DNA from: Gallionellaceae bacterium
GTDB taxonomy: Bacteria > Pseudomonadota > Gammaproteobacteria > Burkholderiales > Gallionellaceae
DNA: 19,199 nucleotides
Assembly (NCBI GenBank): GCA_003151655.1
Contig: PLYB01000191.1
Location: 1 to 19,199 of the forward strand
Reading direction: 5' to 3'
Part shown: positions 1-6,307 of the stretch, piece by piece
Numbering within the stretch: the first letter of the stretch is position 1
Layout: each line of letters starts with the position of its first letter
Notes under the pieces: generated by a model
The model's input: only the letters and a program-made list of their open reading frames with translations
Database searches by the model: none
What the model was told of the DNA's origin: nothing
Program-made: the position numbers and the translations under genes

Positions 1-62
1 AGGCGCGAAACCGAAGCGGATTCGGTATAAGCCGATTAGCCGATAGAGACCGCTGGAGTCAC

Positions 63-90
63 AGGCTGGGGTTCGCGTTCACCCCAGCCT
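63..90. repeat. Single REP hairpin (perfect 10-bp stem)
   Basis: AGGCTGGGGT at 63-72 and ACCCCAGCCT at 81-90 are perfect reverse complements around an 8-nt loop. The stem and part of the loop (GGGGTTCG) match the arms of the REP palindromes that flank the transposase at 1088-1627, so this is most likely a solitary REP unit of the same family. It lies just upstream of the exported-protein gene at 135. Confidence 0.8.
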
Positions 91-134
91 ATGGAGCTGC
101 TATAGGTCTTTAAGTACTCAACAAAGGAATGTTT

Positions 135-563
135 ATGCTCATTCGTAAAACAAGCATCATGGTTTTTTTGTTCTTCTCTTTGTTGTTTGTTTTGTGTGTT
201 GCGAAGGCTGAACAAAATGGCAATGTTACTGATAAGTCGTCGATAGATAAAATCCTACATTCAGTTCCAAACCAAGACAAATCCATGCCCTACAAAAACT
301 TGGCGGAAAGACTGCCTAATCTTGGCTTAACTGTTAATCGCATTGAATCTGGAAAGCTTCAAAGCGATGAAATAAAAACATCTAACGGACTCTATAAGCA
401 GGGAGATATTCTTTTTACATTCTTTACGAATGCTCCGAACGATGTTGTAAAAACTATGTGTCCTATCTGGTCGTCATTCGCCTTCGTTAAGCGAGGGAAC
501 CAATGGCGACCAGATGATCTGACGGCAAATTTCTTATCTACCAGCAAATGTATTGCACCATAA
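135..563 (+). CDS. Small exported protein of unknown function
   Basis: A 142-residue protein. The reading frame also has an ATG at 129, but AAAGGA at 123-128 abuts that ATG and sits 6 nt before the ATG at 135, so the ribosome binding site favours 135 (protein starts MLIRKTS). Residues 1-26 form a Sec-type signal peptide: basic start, a long Phe/Leu/Val core, then AKA-E as a likely signal peptidase I site. The mature part (about 115 residues) is hydrophilic, with only two cysteines, in TMCPIW and near the end in SKCIAP, which could form a disulfide in the periplasm. I do not recognise the family. Base composition is clearly AT-richer than the housekeeping genes further right, and the gene lies between two REP hairpins (63-90 and 576-602), both hinting at accessory DNA. 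No partner gene is evident. Confidence 0.75.
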   Translation: MLIRKTSIMVFLFFSLLFVLCVAKAEQNGNVTDKSSIDKILHSVPNQDKSMPYKNLAERLPNLGLTVNRIESGKLQSDEIKTSNGLYKQGDILFTFFTNAPNDVVKTMCPIWSSFAFVKRGNQWRPDDLTANFLSTSKCIAP

Positions 564-575
564 CTAAGTTGGGTC

Positions 576-602
576 GGATGCGGTGAGGTACGAACCGCAT
601 CC
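576..602. repeat. Variant REP hairpin with 9-bp stem
   Basis: GGATGCGGT at 576-584 pairs perfectly with ACCGCATCC at 594-602 around the loop GAGGTACGA. The loop and inner stem (GGTGAGGTACGAACC) are identical to the left arm of the REP palindrome at 1623-1699, while two stem pairs differ in a compensatory manner. It begins 13 nt after the stop of the exported-protein gene and may also act as a transcript-end structure, but no T-run follows. Confidence 0.75.
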
Positions 603-650
603 TACAATAGTAATTAAGCGGGTTAGGCTAAATAGTTTCAGGACATCACC

Positions 651-914
651 ATGGAAATGAAAAAGATCAATTCGGGCAAGTTGCGCGCCATTGGCTACGA
701 TGCGCGCGTCCGCATGCTGCAAGTCCAGCTCGATGACGGCAGCACCTTGCAATACAGCGGCGTGGGCGAGGACATCTGGCGCCGTCTCAGCAGCTCGGGG
801 GCGGCGTGGAGCTTCTATCGCGACAACATCGAGGAAGAGTTCACCGCGAAGCGCGTTTCCGGCAAAGCTTCTGTAGGCAACAATCCGCTTGATGAATTAT
901 TCGGGAAACCATAA
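651..914 (+). CDS. KTSC-domain protein
   Basis: An 87-residue soluble protein. Residues about 5-68 match the KTSC domain (a small domain of unknown biochemical function found alone or attached to nucleic-acid-related proteins in bacteria). It opens with INSGKLRAIGYD, continues through an alternating strand pattern (RMLQVQLDDGSTLQYSGV), then a helix containing the WRRL and SFYRDNI segments. The last ~18 residues are a flexible tail. The start at 651 is supported by AGGA at 640-643, 7 nt upstream; an ATG at 657 is a less well placed alternative. Composition is GC-rich, unlike the exported protein just before it. It stands alone between REP hairpins with no clear operon partner. Family assignment is from pattern recognition; the function is unknown. 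Confidence 0.8.
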   Translation: MEMKKINSGKLRAIGYDARVRMLQVQLDDGSTLQYSGVGEDIWRRLSSSGAAWSFYRDNIEEEFTAKRVSGKASVGNNPLDELFGKP

Positions 915-944
915 TTCGATCACCATATTGGGAGTAGAGTGAGG

Positions 945-1020
945 TAGGCTGGTGGTGAGGAACGAACCCCAGCTTCAGGTAATCGCGAAATGCTGGGGTT
1001 CGTTCCTCACCACCAGCCTA
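945..1020. repeat. REP pair (BIME-like), perfect 29-bp inverted repeat, left of RAYT
   Basis: Positions 945-973 are a perfect reverse complement of 992-1020 (29 of 29 bases), with an 18-nt spacer. Each arm can itself fold into a smaller REP hairpin (CTGG..CCAG outer pairs), so the unit is two inverted REPs. It lies 67 nt before the transposase start and matches the palindrome on the other side of that gene. Confidence 0.92.
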
Positions 1021-1087
1021 CGGTTCGTGCCTCAACGCATCATACGATTCGTATGCCATCATCAGCCAACGGAGTGGTGTTCCAAAT

Positions 1088-1627
1088 ATGAGAACTTATA
1101 CCCGATCATTCTCTCCCGGCGGCACGTTCTTTTTTACCGTCAATCTGGCAGATAGATCACAAACTCTGTTTATTGACCACATCGCAGAATTGCGAGAAAG
1201 TGTTAGAAAAGTACGCGATGTGCATCCGTTCCACATTGATGCCATGATTGTGTTGCCTGAACATATCCATGCCATTTGGACGCTTCCTCTTGGCGATACC
1301 GATTATCCGACTCGCTGGACATTGATCAAGGCGGGGTTTTCACGCAAGCTGCCACGGGGCGAGCACATCAGCGCGAGCAGAATCAAGAAGGGCGAGCGCG
1401 GCATATGGCAACGCCGCTATTGGGAACATCAGATACGCGATGAAAACGATTTTGCGCGGCATGTGGATTACATCCATTACAATCCAGTCAAACACGGCTA
1501 TGTGAAATCGCCATGCGATTGGGCGCATTCTTCCATCCATCGCTTTATCCGTGAAGGACTCATTCCGCCGAATTGGGGAGCGGATTACGTCACCACGGAA
1601 GATAGAGAATGGGGAGAATTTGCGTAG
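1088..1627 (+). CDS. REP-associated tyrosine transposase (RAYT, Y1_Tnp family)
   Basis: A 179-residue, full-length Y1/HUH single-strand transposase-like protein. The HUH metal-binding pair is H59/H61 in LPEHIHAIW. The signature RRYWEH follows at 109-114, and the region DYIHYNPVKHG (127-137) carries the family's catalytic tyrosine, most likely Y128. These features distinguish RAYTs from IS200/IS605 TnpA. RAYTs are known to bind and cleave REP hairpins as single-stranded DNA and are held responsible for REP spread, usually as immobile single-copy genes. Here REP palindromes lie on both sides (945-1020 and 1623-1699), and the TAG stop at 1625-1627 is part of the downstream REP arm. GGAG at 1071-1074 is a possible ribosome site, 13 nt from the ATG, which is long. 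No frameshift or missing motif is seen, so the protein is probably functional. Confidence 0.93.
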   Translation: MRTYTRSFSPGGTFFFTVNLADRSQTLFIDHIAELRESVRKVRDVHPFHIDAMIVLPEHIHAIWTLPLGDTDYPTRWTLIKAGFSRKLPRGEHISASRIKKGERGIWQRRYWEHQIRDENDFARHVDYIHYNPVKHGYVKSPCDWAHSSIHRFIREGLIPPNWGADYVTTEDREWGEFA

Positions 1628-1699
1628 GCTGGTGGTGAGGTACGAACCCCAGCTTCTCGGTAGGTAAATGCTGGGGTTCGTGCCTCACCCCAGCCTACG
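1623..1699. repeat. REP pair (BIME-like), imperfect inverted repeat, right of RAYT
   Basis: Arms 1623-1653 and 1670-1699 are inverted copies differing by one substitution and one single-base deletion; the spacer is 16 nt. The right arm alone folds as GCTGGGGT / ACCCCAGC around TCGTGCCTC, the same hairpin as the solitary REP at 63-90. The left arm contains the transposase stop codon. Confidence 0.92.
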
Positions 1700-1804
1700 A
1701 CACTGACAAGCGGAAATAGAGCGTCACAGGCAAAAGTCCTCTCGACGATTTATTCAGTTAATGGGGGTAATTTAGCTCGGCCCATTTAATAAGGAGCGCT
1801 GACG

Positions 1805-2083
1805 ATGAATGATATTTCTGATGCATCAGGCAACAAGCGCAATATTTGGATGCGCGGATTGTTTATGTTGTTGATGGCCTTTGCATTCCACGTATGCATA
1901 ACAGTGCTGTGTGTCGTAACCGTCATCCAGTTTGTGATGATGCTGTTGAACGACACGCCCAATACTCGACTGGTTTCATTTGGCCGCAGCATGGGAAACT
2001 ACTTGCGGCAAATCGTTAATTTTCTGACTTTCGCAACGGAAGAAATACCATTCCCTTTCAGCGAGTGGCCTGCGGGCGAGTAA
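1805..2083 (+). CDS. DUF4389-family small membrane protein
   Basis: A 92-residue protein. After a short polar N-terminus, one long hydrophobic stretch (about residues 15-48) can form one or two membrane helices. It is followed by LNDTPNTRLVSFGRSMGNYL, a helical segment containing QIVNFLTFATEE, and the ending IPFPFSEWP. The order of hydrophobic helix, NxRL.xFG.S...Y, then TEE.PFPFS.WP is the typical layout of the DUF4389 family, whose function is unknown. The start is firmly set by AAGGAG at 1791-1796, 8 nt before the ATG. The next gene begins 44 nt downstream on the same strand, so the two may be co-transcribed. Confidence 0.88.
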   Translation: MNDISDASGNKRNIWMRGLFMLLMAFAFHVCITVLCVVTVIQFVMMLLNDTPNTRLVSFGRSMGNYLRQIVNFLTFATEEIPFPFSEWPAGE

Positions 2084-2127
2084 TCCACAAGGGCAGCTTC
2101 GCAATATTTATTCAATCACGTTAAACG

Positions 2128-2943
2128 ATGCCGCCTGACTCACATCTATCCAATGAATTAAGACAAGCCGCGCTGCACTGGCTGCTGGAGAACGATGCCG
2201 TGCAAAAAGCTGCGGGTGTACGCCGCTTGGTGCAGGCATGGGCAGCGGGGGAGCTTGGCTTGGATGTCGGGATGGCACCCAGTAACACGACGGTGACTCC
2301 CGGCCATCCAGCCAGGCCAGAAATGGTTTCTCCTCTTGATGTGCAACGCCGCGCGATGAACACGCCGGAAGGCCGCGCCGCGATGATTCATGCGCTGGTG
2401 CATATCGAATTCAATGCAATCAATCTGGCGCTGGATGCGCTGTGGCGCTTTGCCGAGATGCCGCGCGACTACTACACCGATTGGCTGCAAGTGGCCGATG
2501 AGGAGGCGTTGCACTTCACGCTGTTGGCCGATCACTTAAATACTCAAGGTTATGCCTACGGAGATTTCTCCGCGCACAACGGGCTGTGGGATATGGCGGT
2601 AAGGACGCAGCACGATGTGTTGGCGCGCATGGCATTGTTACCCAGGACGATGGAAGCGCGCGGGCTGGATGTGACACCGGGCACGCGTGCCAAGCTGATA
2701 CAGGCGGGTGATAGCGAGGTCGGGCCGATTCTGGACATCGTGATGCGCGACGAGATCGGCCATGTCGCTATCGGCAACCGCTGGTTCAATTATCTGTGTG
2801 AACAGCGCGGGCTGGAACCGGAGGCGACCTATGCCGAGCTGGTCAGCAAATATAATGCTGTGCCGCGACGCGGCCCATTCAATCTGGAGGCACGCCGCGC
2901 GGCAGGTTTTAGTGAACAGGAATTGGCTAGGCTGGGTTTGTAA
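2128..2943 (+). CDS. DUF455 ferritin-like domain protein
   Basis: A 271-residue soluble protein matching the DUF455 family, which has a ferritin-like four-helix fold and a probable di-metal (iron) centre. Candidate ligands are spaced as expected: E94 in HIEFNAI, the pair E125/E126 with H129 in DEEALHF, and E209 with H212 in RDEIGHVAIG. The helix bundle spans about residues 85-225; the N-terminal ~80 residues include a Pro-rich linker (TVTPGHPARP), and the C-terminus has the PRRGPFN segment usual for the family. The physiological reaction is not established. Some family members sit near stress or tRNA-modification genes, but nothing here narrows this down. No clear ribosome site precedes the ATG at 2128; translation may be coupled to the DUF4389 gene 44 nt upstream. 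Confidence 0.9.
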   Translation: MPPDSHLSNELRQAALHWLLENDAVQKAAGVRRLVQAWAAGELGLDVGMAPSNTTVTPGHPARPEMVSPLDVQRRAMNTPEGRAAMIHALVHIEFNAINLALDALWRFAEMPRDYYTDWLQVADEEALHFTLLADHLNTQGYAYGDFSAHNGLWDMAVRTQHDVLARMALLPRTMEARGLDVTPGTRAKLIQAGDSEVGPILDIVMRDEIGHVAIGNRWFNYLCEQRGLEPEATYAELVSKYNAVPRRGPFNLEARRAAGFSEQELARLGL

Positions 2944-3160
2944 TTAAACTGACTAGGCACGAATTTGCTCCACGATAAAACGGAAGTACTATCGTCTCGT
3001 TCCCTTGAAGAGGAGGGCGCTGCCAGCATTGTCTTTACCTTTCTTTACCGGTTGCTAAGTTGCTCGGCATGGAGTGAAAAGTTATGATTCGGTATCGAGG
3101 CTGATTGGTGCTTTGGTTACATAGTCTGCCCGCAAAATAATTACCAGAGACTCTTGTTTA

Positions 3161-3835
3161 ATGTGCTTTTCTGCAACTGTTAGCTTTAGCTCCGCTGCCG
3201 TGCTGGTGAGTACGGGTATGTATGCCGTCCGGCAAGCAAGGCATCTGCCTCGCTTGTACTGGATGTGGGCACTGATACCTATTTTCTTTGGTTTGCAACA
3301 GGCATTCGAGGGGCTGGTATGGCAGGGGCTTATTGCGGGGAATTCCGATGAGGTGATGTCATGTGCGCTGGGGTTTCACTTCTTCTCGCATTTTCTTTGG
3401 TTATGGTGGTTCCCGCTGTGCAGTTATATGGTCGAGCCGGGGAAGATACGCAAAAGAATCTTTGGCATCTGTGCCATTTCCGGCGCTTTTGCAGGTACGC
3501 TGGTCTATTCTGAAATGCTCTTTCATTCCGAGTGGATGTCGGTTGCCGTGAGAGAGAACTCCATCCTCTACAAATTCTCGGTTCCCTTTAACGGTCCCAT
3601 CCATCTTCCGATCACGCCTGCAACGCTCTACGGCTTGATTGTCCTAGTGCCGCTGCTCTTTTCCAGTCACAAGCTGATCAGGATATTCGGAGGGCTGGTG
3701 GTCGTTTCTGTAGTGTTGGCATCAGTGGCTTATAGCTATGCCTATGTCTCAGTCTGGTGTTTCTTTGTTGCCATACTCTCGCTCTATCTCGTCTATATGA
3801 TTCACCATCTTGCTACAGTAAGAGAGAGTACATGA
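3161..3835 (+). CDS. DUF6629-like multi-pass membrane protein
   Basis: A 224-residue inner-membrane protein with about seven hydrophobic segments (near residues 8-22, 34-56, 68-88, 98-116, 152-168, 174-192 and 196-216). The opening MCFSATVSFSSAAVL resembles the hallmark start of the DUF6629 family (MCFSAT.SF), and the QQAFEGLVW motif in the second helix region also fits. The family has no established function. The gene stands alone after a 217-bp gap that shows no clear structure. Codon use is moderately AT-rich. I am fairly sure it is a real gene because the frame is long, the start is family-like and the hydrophobicity pattern is regular; the role is unknown. Confidence 0.82.
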   Translation: MCFSATVSFSSAAVLVSTGMYAVRQARHLPRLYWMWALIPIFFGLQQAFEGLVWQGLIAGNSDEVMSCALGFHFFSHFLWLWWFPLCSYMVEPGKIRKRIFGICAISGAFAGTLVYSEMLFHSEWMSVAVRENSILYKFSVPFNGPIHLPITPATLYGLIVLVPLLFSSHKLIRIFGGLVVVSVVLASVAYSYAYVSVWCFFVAILSLYLVYMIHHLATVREST

Positions 3836-3874
3836 TGTTGTGTTTGACACGCGAAAACAGGCTATCAATTTCAG

Positions 3875-3906
3875 GTGCAGAGAAGACAAGGAAAATGTCT
3901 CCGCAC
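3875..3906. terminator. Weak hairpin between convergent genes
   Basis: GTGC (3875-3878) with AGACA (3884-3888) pairs with TGTCT (3896-3900) and GCAC (3903-3906), leaving an internal loop. It lies in the 77-bp gap between the + gene ending at 3835 and the - gene ending at 3913. No T-run follows on either strand, so a terminator role is only suggested by position. Confidence 0.3.
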
Positions 3907-3912
3907 TGAGAA

Positions 3913-4323
3913 CTAACTTGCGTGTAACCAATAGTTGAGTGCTGGATAAAACGACCAAACTATGCCAAAAAACATAATTGGTACGATTCCCAAGTTTGAT
4001 GTAAGGCGTGTTTTAATTAGTAATACAGATGCAGCAAGTACACAACAAACCCGGATAAGGATAGACAGCCCAGTATCGGAATTGACTTGAATAAATTTGG
4101 AGAACCACCACATTCCGACGACTATAGCCACGAGGGTGAGTATTACGAATATGACAAATGCATACCGAAGCAACCAATGCATTTTTTCAAAAGCATCAAG
4201 ATCGGCATCAATATAAGCATCAACATTAATAAGCCTCCCAAGTTCTTTATCTTCATAAAGATTTTTTCCAAGCCCCGAAGAATTAGTCCTCTTAACGGTT
4301 AAGTCACCATTACGTTTTGGCAT
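3913..4323 (-). CDS. Unknown three-helix membrane protein, start uncertain
   Basis: From the ATG at 4323 this gives 136 residues: a charged N-terminal 50 residues, then three hydrophobic segments (about 51-76, 86-104 and 109-132) with the motif GMWWFSKF at the end of the first. I do not recognise a family. The reading frame is open for another 44 codons upstream, back to a TAA at 4456-4458. That extension has a coding look (HGGLPDGYILAIVKSL, then PRHIVDLLQRASEL leading into MPKRNGD), yet contains no ATG, GTG or TTG. The protein may therefore start at a rare codon, have lost its start, or simply begin at 4323, where no good ribosome site is seen. It is AT-rich and divergent from the LuxR-family gene at 4505. 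Confidence 0.62.
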   Translation of the reverse strand: MPKRNGDLTVKRTNSSGLGKNLYEDKELGRLINVDAYIDADLDAFEKMHWLLRYAFVIFVILTLVAIVVGMWWFSKFIQVNSDTGLSILIRVCCVLAASVLLIKTRLTSNLGIVPIMFFGIVWSFYPALNYWLHAS

Positions 4324-4504
4324 GAGTTCCGAAGCCCTTTGTAATAAATCAACGATATGTCTTGGTAGTGATTTGACAATAGCTAAAATATATCCATCCG
4401 GTAATCCGCCATGAACACTATTGACGTTGCTGTTGTGATGTGTTAAGGGATAAAATTAATTCTGGCAGGACGGTGTAAGGCTTGCTGAATTACGGGGGAG
4501 ACGA

Positions 4505-5476
4505 ATGAGGGGAATGGAAAAACTGAGTCAGTATTTGCTCAAGCTTTCAAAGGGGGCGATTGCAAAGCACCCTAACGAGTTTCAGGATTTGGCTTTATCC
4601 GAAGCTAAAGATATTATTCAATTTGACTCTTGTGTTTGGGGGAATGGTAACTGGGTTAACGACACGCCGGTTGTCCATAATGTCCACCTATACAATTTGA
4701 AGGGAAACTTCATAGAAAGTTGGATGCGATTCCAACATGAGGATAAATTAATTAGAGAGGCCACAAAAAATAACAATCGAACCATTAATTCCGACCTAGC
4801 CCGAGATTTTGAGAACACCAATCTATATAACATTTTTTGCAAAGAATTTTGTCTGGAGCACGTTCTATCTACTGCTTCAATTGATCCTGACACGCAGATA
4901 CTAAGCACGATTGTCATATATCGTTCAGGCAGGAATCAACCTTTCACCGAAGATGAAAGAAGTCTTCAGGAAATTTTATTTCAGCATCTTATCGAAGCGG
5001 CAAGAATAAATTGGCTGACGAATCTTCCCAATATTTTTTCTACTTTTCAACACTGCAAAATTGGTGCGCTGGCTTCTTGTAGTCATGACGGTATTTTGTA
5101 TATGGCAATGCCTTCATTTGTAGAGCTATGCGGCAACGAATGGGCCTCATGGAAAGGCCCGTTTCTGCCTGCAGAGTTAGTGACAAAAATAGGGGAAAGT
5201 AAAACTTATATGGGGCAATCGATTGTGATTAATTCATTCCATGAGAATGGAATAATCTTGTTGAGGGCAAGAAAAAAAGCGCCTGCGGACCAACTCAGTT
5301 CGAGAGAGCTTAAAGTTGCCGAAAAGATTGCTGATGGAGATGATTATAAAACCATTGCGCAGGACTTGGGAATCTCACCAGCTACCGTAAAATCCCATAT
5401 CGCAAACATATTCATCAAGCTGGGAATTAATAATAAAAGCAAACTGTCTATCGAATTAGCCAAGATTTCGATTTAG
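4505..5476 (+). CDS. LuxR-family transcriptional regulator
   Basis: A 323-residue DNA-binding regulator. The C-terminal residues about 262-320 form a GerE/LuxR-type helix-turn-helix: LSSRELKVAEKIADG with the conserved E268, then IAQDLGISPATVKSHIANIF as turn and recognition helix. The N-terminal ~250 residues are not recognisable by eye; their mixed helix/strand pattern could be a GAF- or PAS-like sensor, but no autoinducer-binding signature is evident. There is no phosphoacceptor receiver domain. The start at 4505 is supported by GGGGGAG at 4494-4500, 4 nt upstream; a second ATG at 4514 is less well placed. The gene is AT-rich compared with its right-hand neighbours and divergent from the unknown membrane-protein gene at 3913-4323, which could be its target. 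The target and ligand are unknown. Confidence 0.88.
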   Translation: MRGMEKLSQYLLKLSKGAIAKHPNEFQDLALSEAKDIIQFDSCVWGNGNWVNDTPVVHNVHLYNLKGNFIESWMRFQHEDKLIREATKNNNRTINSDLARDFENTNLYNIFCKEFCLEHVLSTASIDPDTQILSTIVIYRSGRNQPFTEDERSLQEILFQHLIEAARINWLTNLPNIFSTFQHCKIGALASCSHDGILYMAMPSFVELCGNEWASWKGPFLPAELVTKIGESKTYMGQSIVINSFHENGIILLRARKKAPADQLSSRELKVAEKIADGDDYKTIAQDLGISPATVKSHIANIFIKLGINNKSKLSIELAKISI

Positions 5477-5514
5477 TAAAAACATCCAATCCGGCAAATA
5501 ATTAATCAGTCAAT

Positions 5515-5550
5515 GATAAGGGGCGTTCAATCGCTCCCTATCTTGTTTAC
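5515..5550. terminator. Probable bidirectional terminator between convergent genes
   Basis: GATAAGGGGCG (5515-5525) pairs with CGCTCCCTATC (5532-5542) with one mismatch and one G-U pair, loop TTCAAT. On the plus strand it is followed by TTGTTTAC. It lies between the LuxR-family gene (ends 5476) and the nitroreductase gene (ends 5552 on the minus strand). Confidence 0.6.
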
Positions 5551-5551
5551 A

Positions 5552-6148
5552 TTAAACGATGCTGCACGCTTCACCAAACGCCAGTCTTGGGTTGCGCGGG
5601 TAGATTCCTTTTGTATCTCCGTAGCCGAGGTTGCACATGAAGTTTGATTTTACGCTCGTGCCTGCGAAAAACAGTTCATCCACTTTGGCGTTGTCGAAGC
5701 CGGCCATCGGGCCACAGTCCAGGCCGAGGGCGCGTGCGGCGATGATGAGGTATGCACCTTGCAGTGTGCCATTGCGAAAAGCGGTGAGGTCGGCAAGTGC
5801 CGCGTTGCTTTCGAATATGCTGCGCGCTTTGGGATTGGGCAGGAAGAGCTTGGGGAGCTGTTCGAAGAAGCATGTGTCGTAGCCGATGATGGCGGTGACG
5901 GGCGCGGCCATGGTTTTGGCGCGGTTGCCTTCCATCATTGCCTGGTCGAGTTTTTCTTTCGAGGCTTTGCTTTTGACGAACACGATGCGCGCAGGGCTAC
6001 AGTTCATTGCTGTGGGTGCCATGCGCAGGGTATCGTAAAGTTGCTGCAGCAATTGATCGGAAACCTCGCGTTCTTGCCATGCGTTGAGCGTGTGAGCTTC
6101 GAGGAATAGTTGGTCGAATGCGGTTTGGTTCAATGGAGTATTGGGCAT
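5552..6148 (-). CDS. rutE: Nitroreductase-family protein, RutE-like (malonic semialdehyde reductase)
   Basis: A 198-residue protein, close to the 196 residues of E. coli RutE. It follows that protein closely: MAPTAMNCSPARIVFV for the FMN-phosphate region, APVTAIIGYD, the helix TAFRNGTLQGAYLIIAARAL, GLDCGPMAGFDNAKVD, and the end SNFMCNLGYGD with PRNPRL and EACSIV. RutE reduces malonic semialdehyde to 3-hydroxypropionate with NAD(P)H and FMN in the Rut pyrimidine-degradation pathway. No other rut gene is present here, so this copy is an orphan and may act on other aldehydes, quinones or nitro compounds. The gene is divergent from the exonuclease gene at 6308 and convergent with the LuxR-family gene. 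The ribosome site before the ATG is weak. The family is certain; the substrate is inference. Confidence 0.85.
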   Translation of the reverse strand: MPNTPLNQTAFDQLFLEAHTLNAWQEREVSDQLLQQLYDTLRMAPTAMNCSPARIVFVKSKASKEKLDQAMMEGNRAKTMAAPVTAIIGYDTCFFEQLPKLFLPNPKARSIFESNAALADLTAFRNGTLQGAYLIIAARALGLDCGPMAGFDNAKVDELFFAGTSVKSNFMCNLGYGDTKGIYPRNPRLAFGEACSIV

Positions 6149-6307
6149 ATTGGGCTTACGTGTATTAGTTGAGTTTTATGAAATACGAGGTGTGAATTTT
6201 ATACTGATCGGGAGAGAAATTTTTACTTTGTAAAATGAACAGTACCCCAATCGGGTAAGCTCGATAGGGTAAACTCCATCGATGTTTGTTATCCGGTCTA
6301 TATTGTT

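Noticed and set aside
1..44. Possible tail of a gene entering from the left edge (stop at 28-30 in frame 1 or 44-46 in frame 2)
   Set aside because: Only 9-14 codons are visible and none gives a recognisable C-terminus, so it cannot be told from non-coding DNA.
952..1155. 67-codon plus-strand open frame overlapping the left REP palindrome
   Set aside because: It consists largely of REP sequence and overlaps the well-supported transposase start in another frame.
6149..6307. TATACT-like -10 element near 6199 for the divergent promoter region
   Set aside because: The best matching -35 (TTATGA) agrees at only half its positions; not enough to call a promoter.
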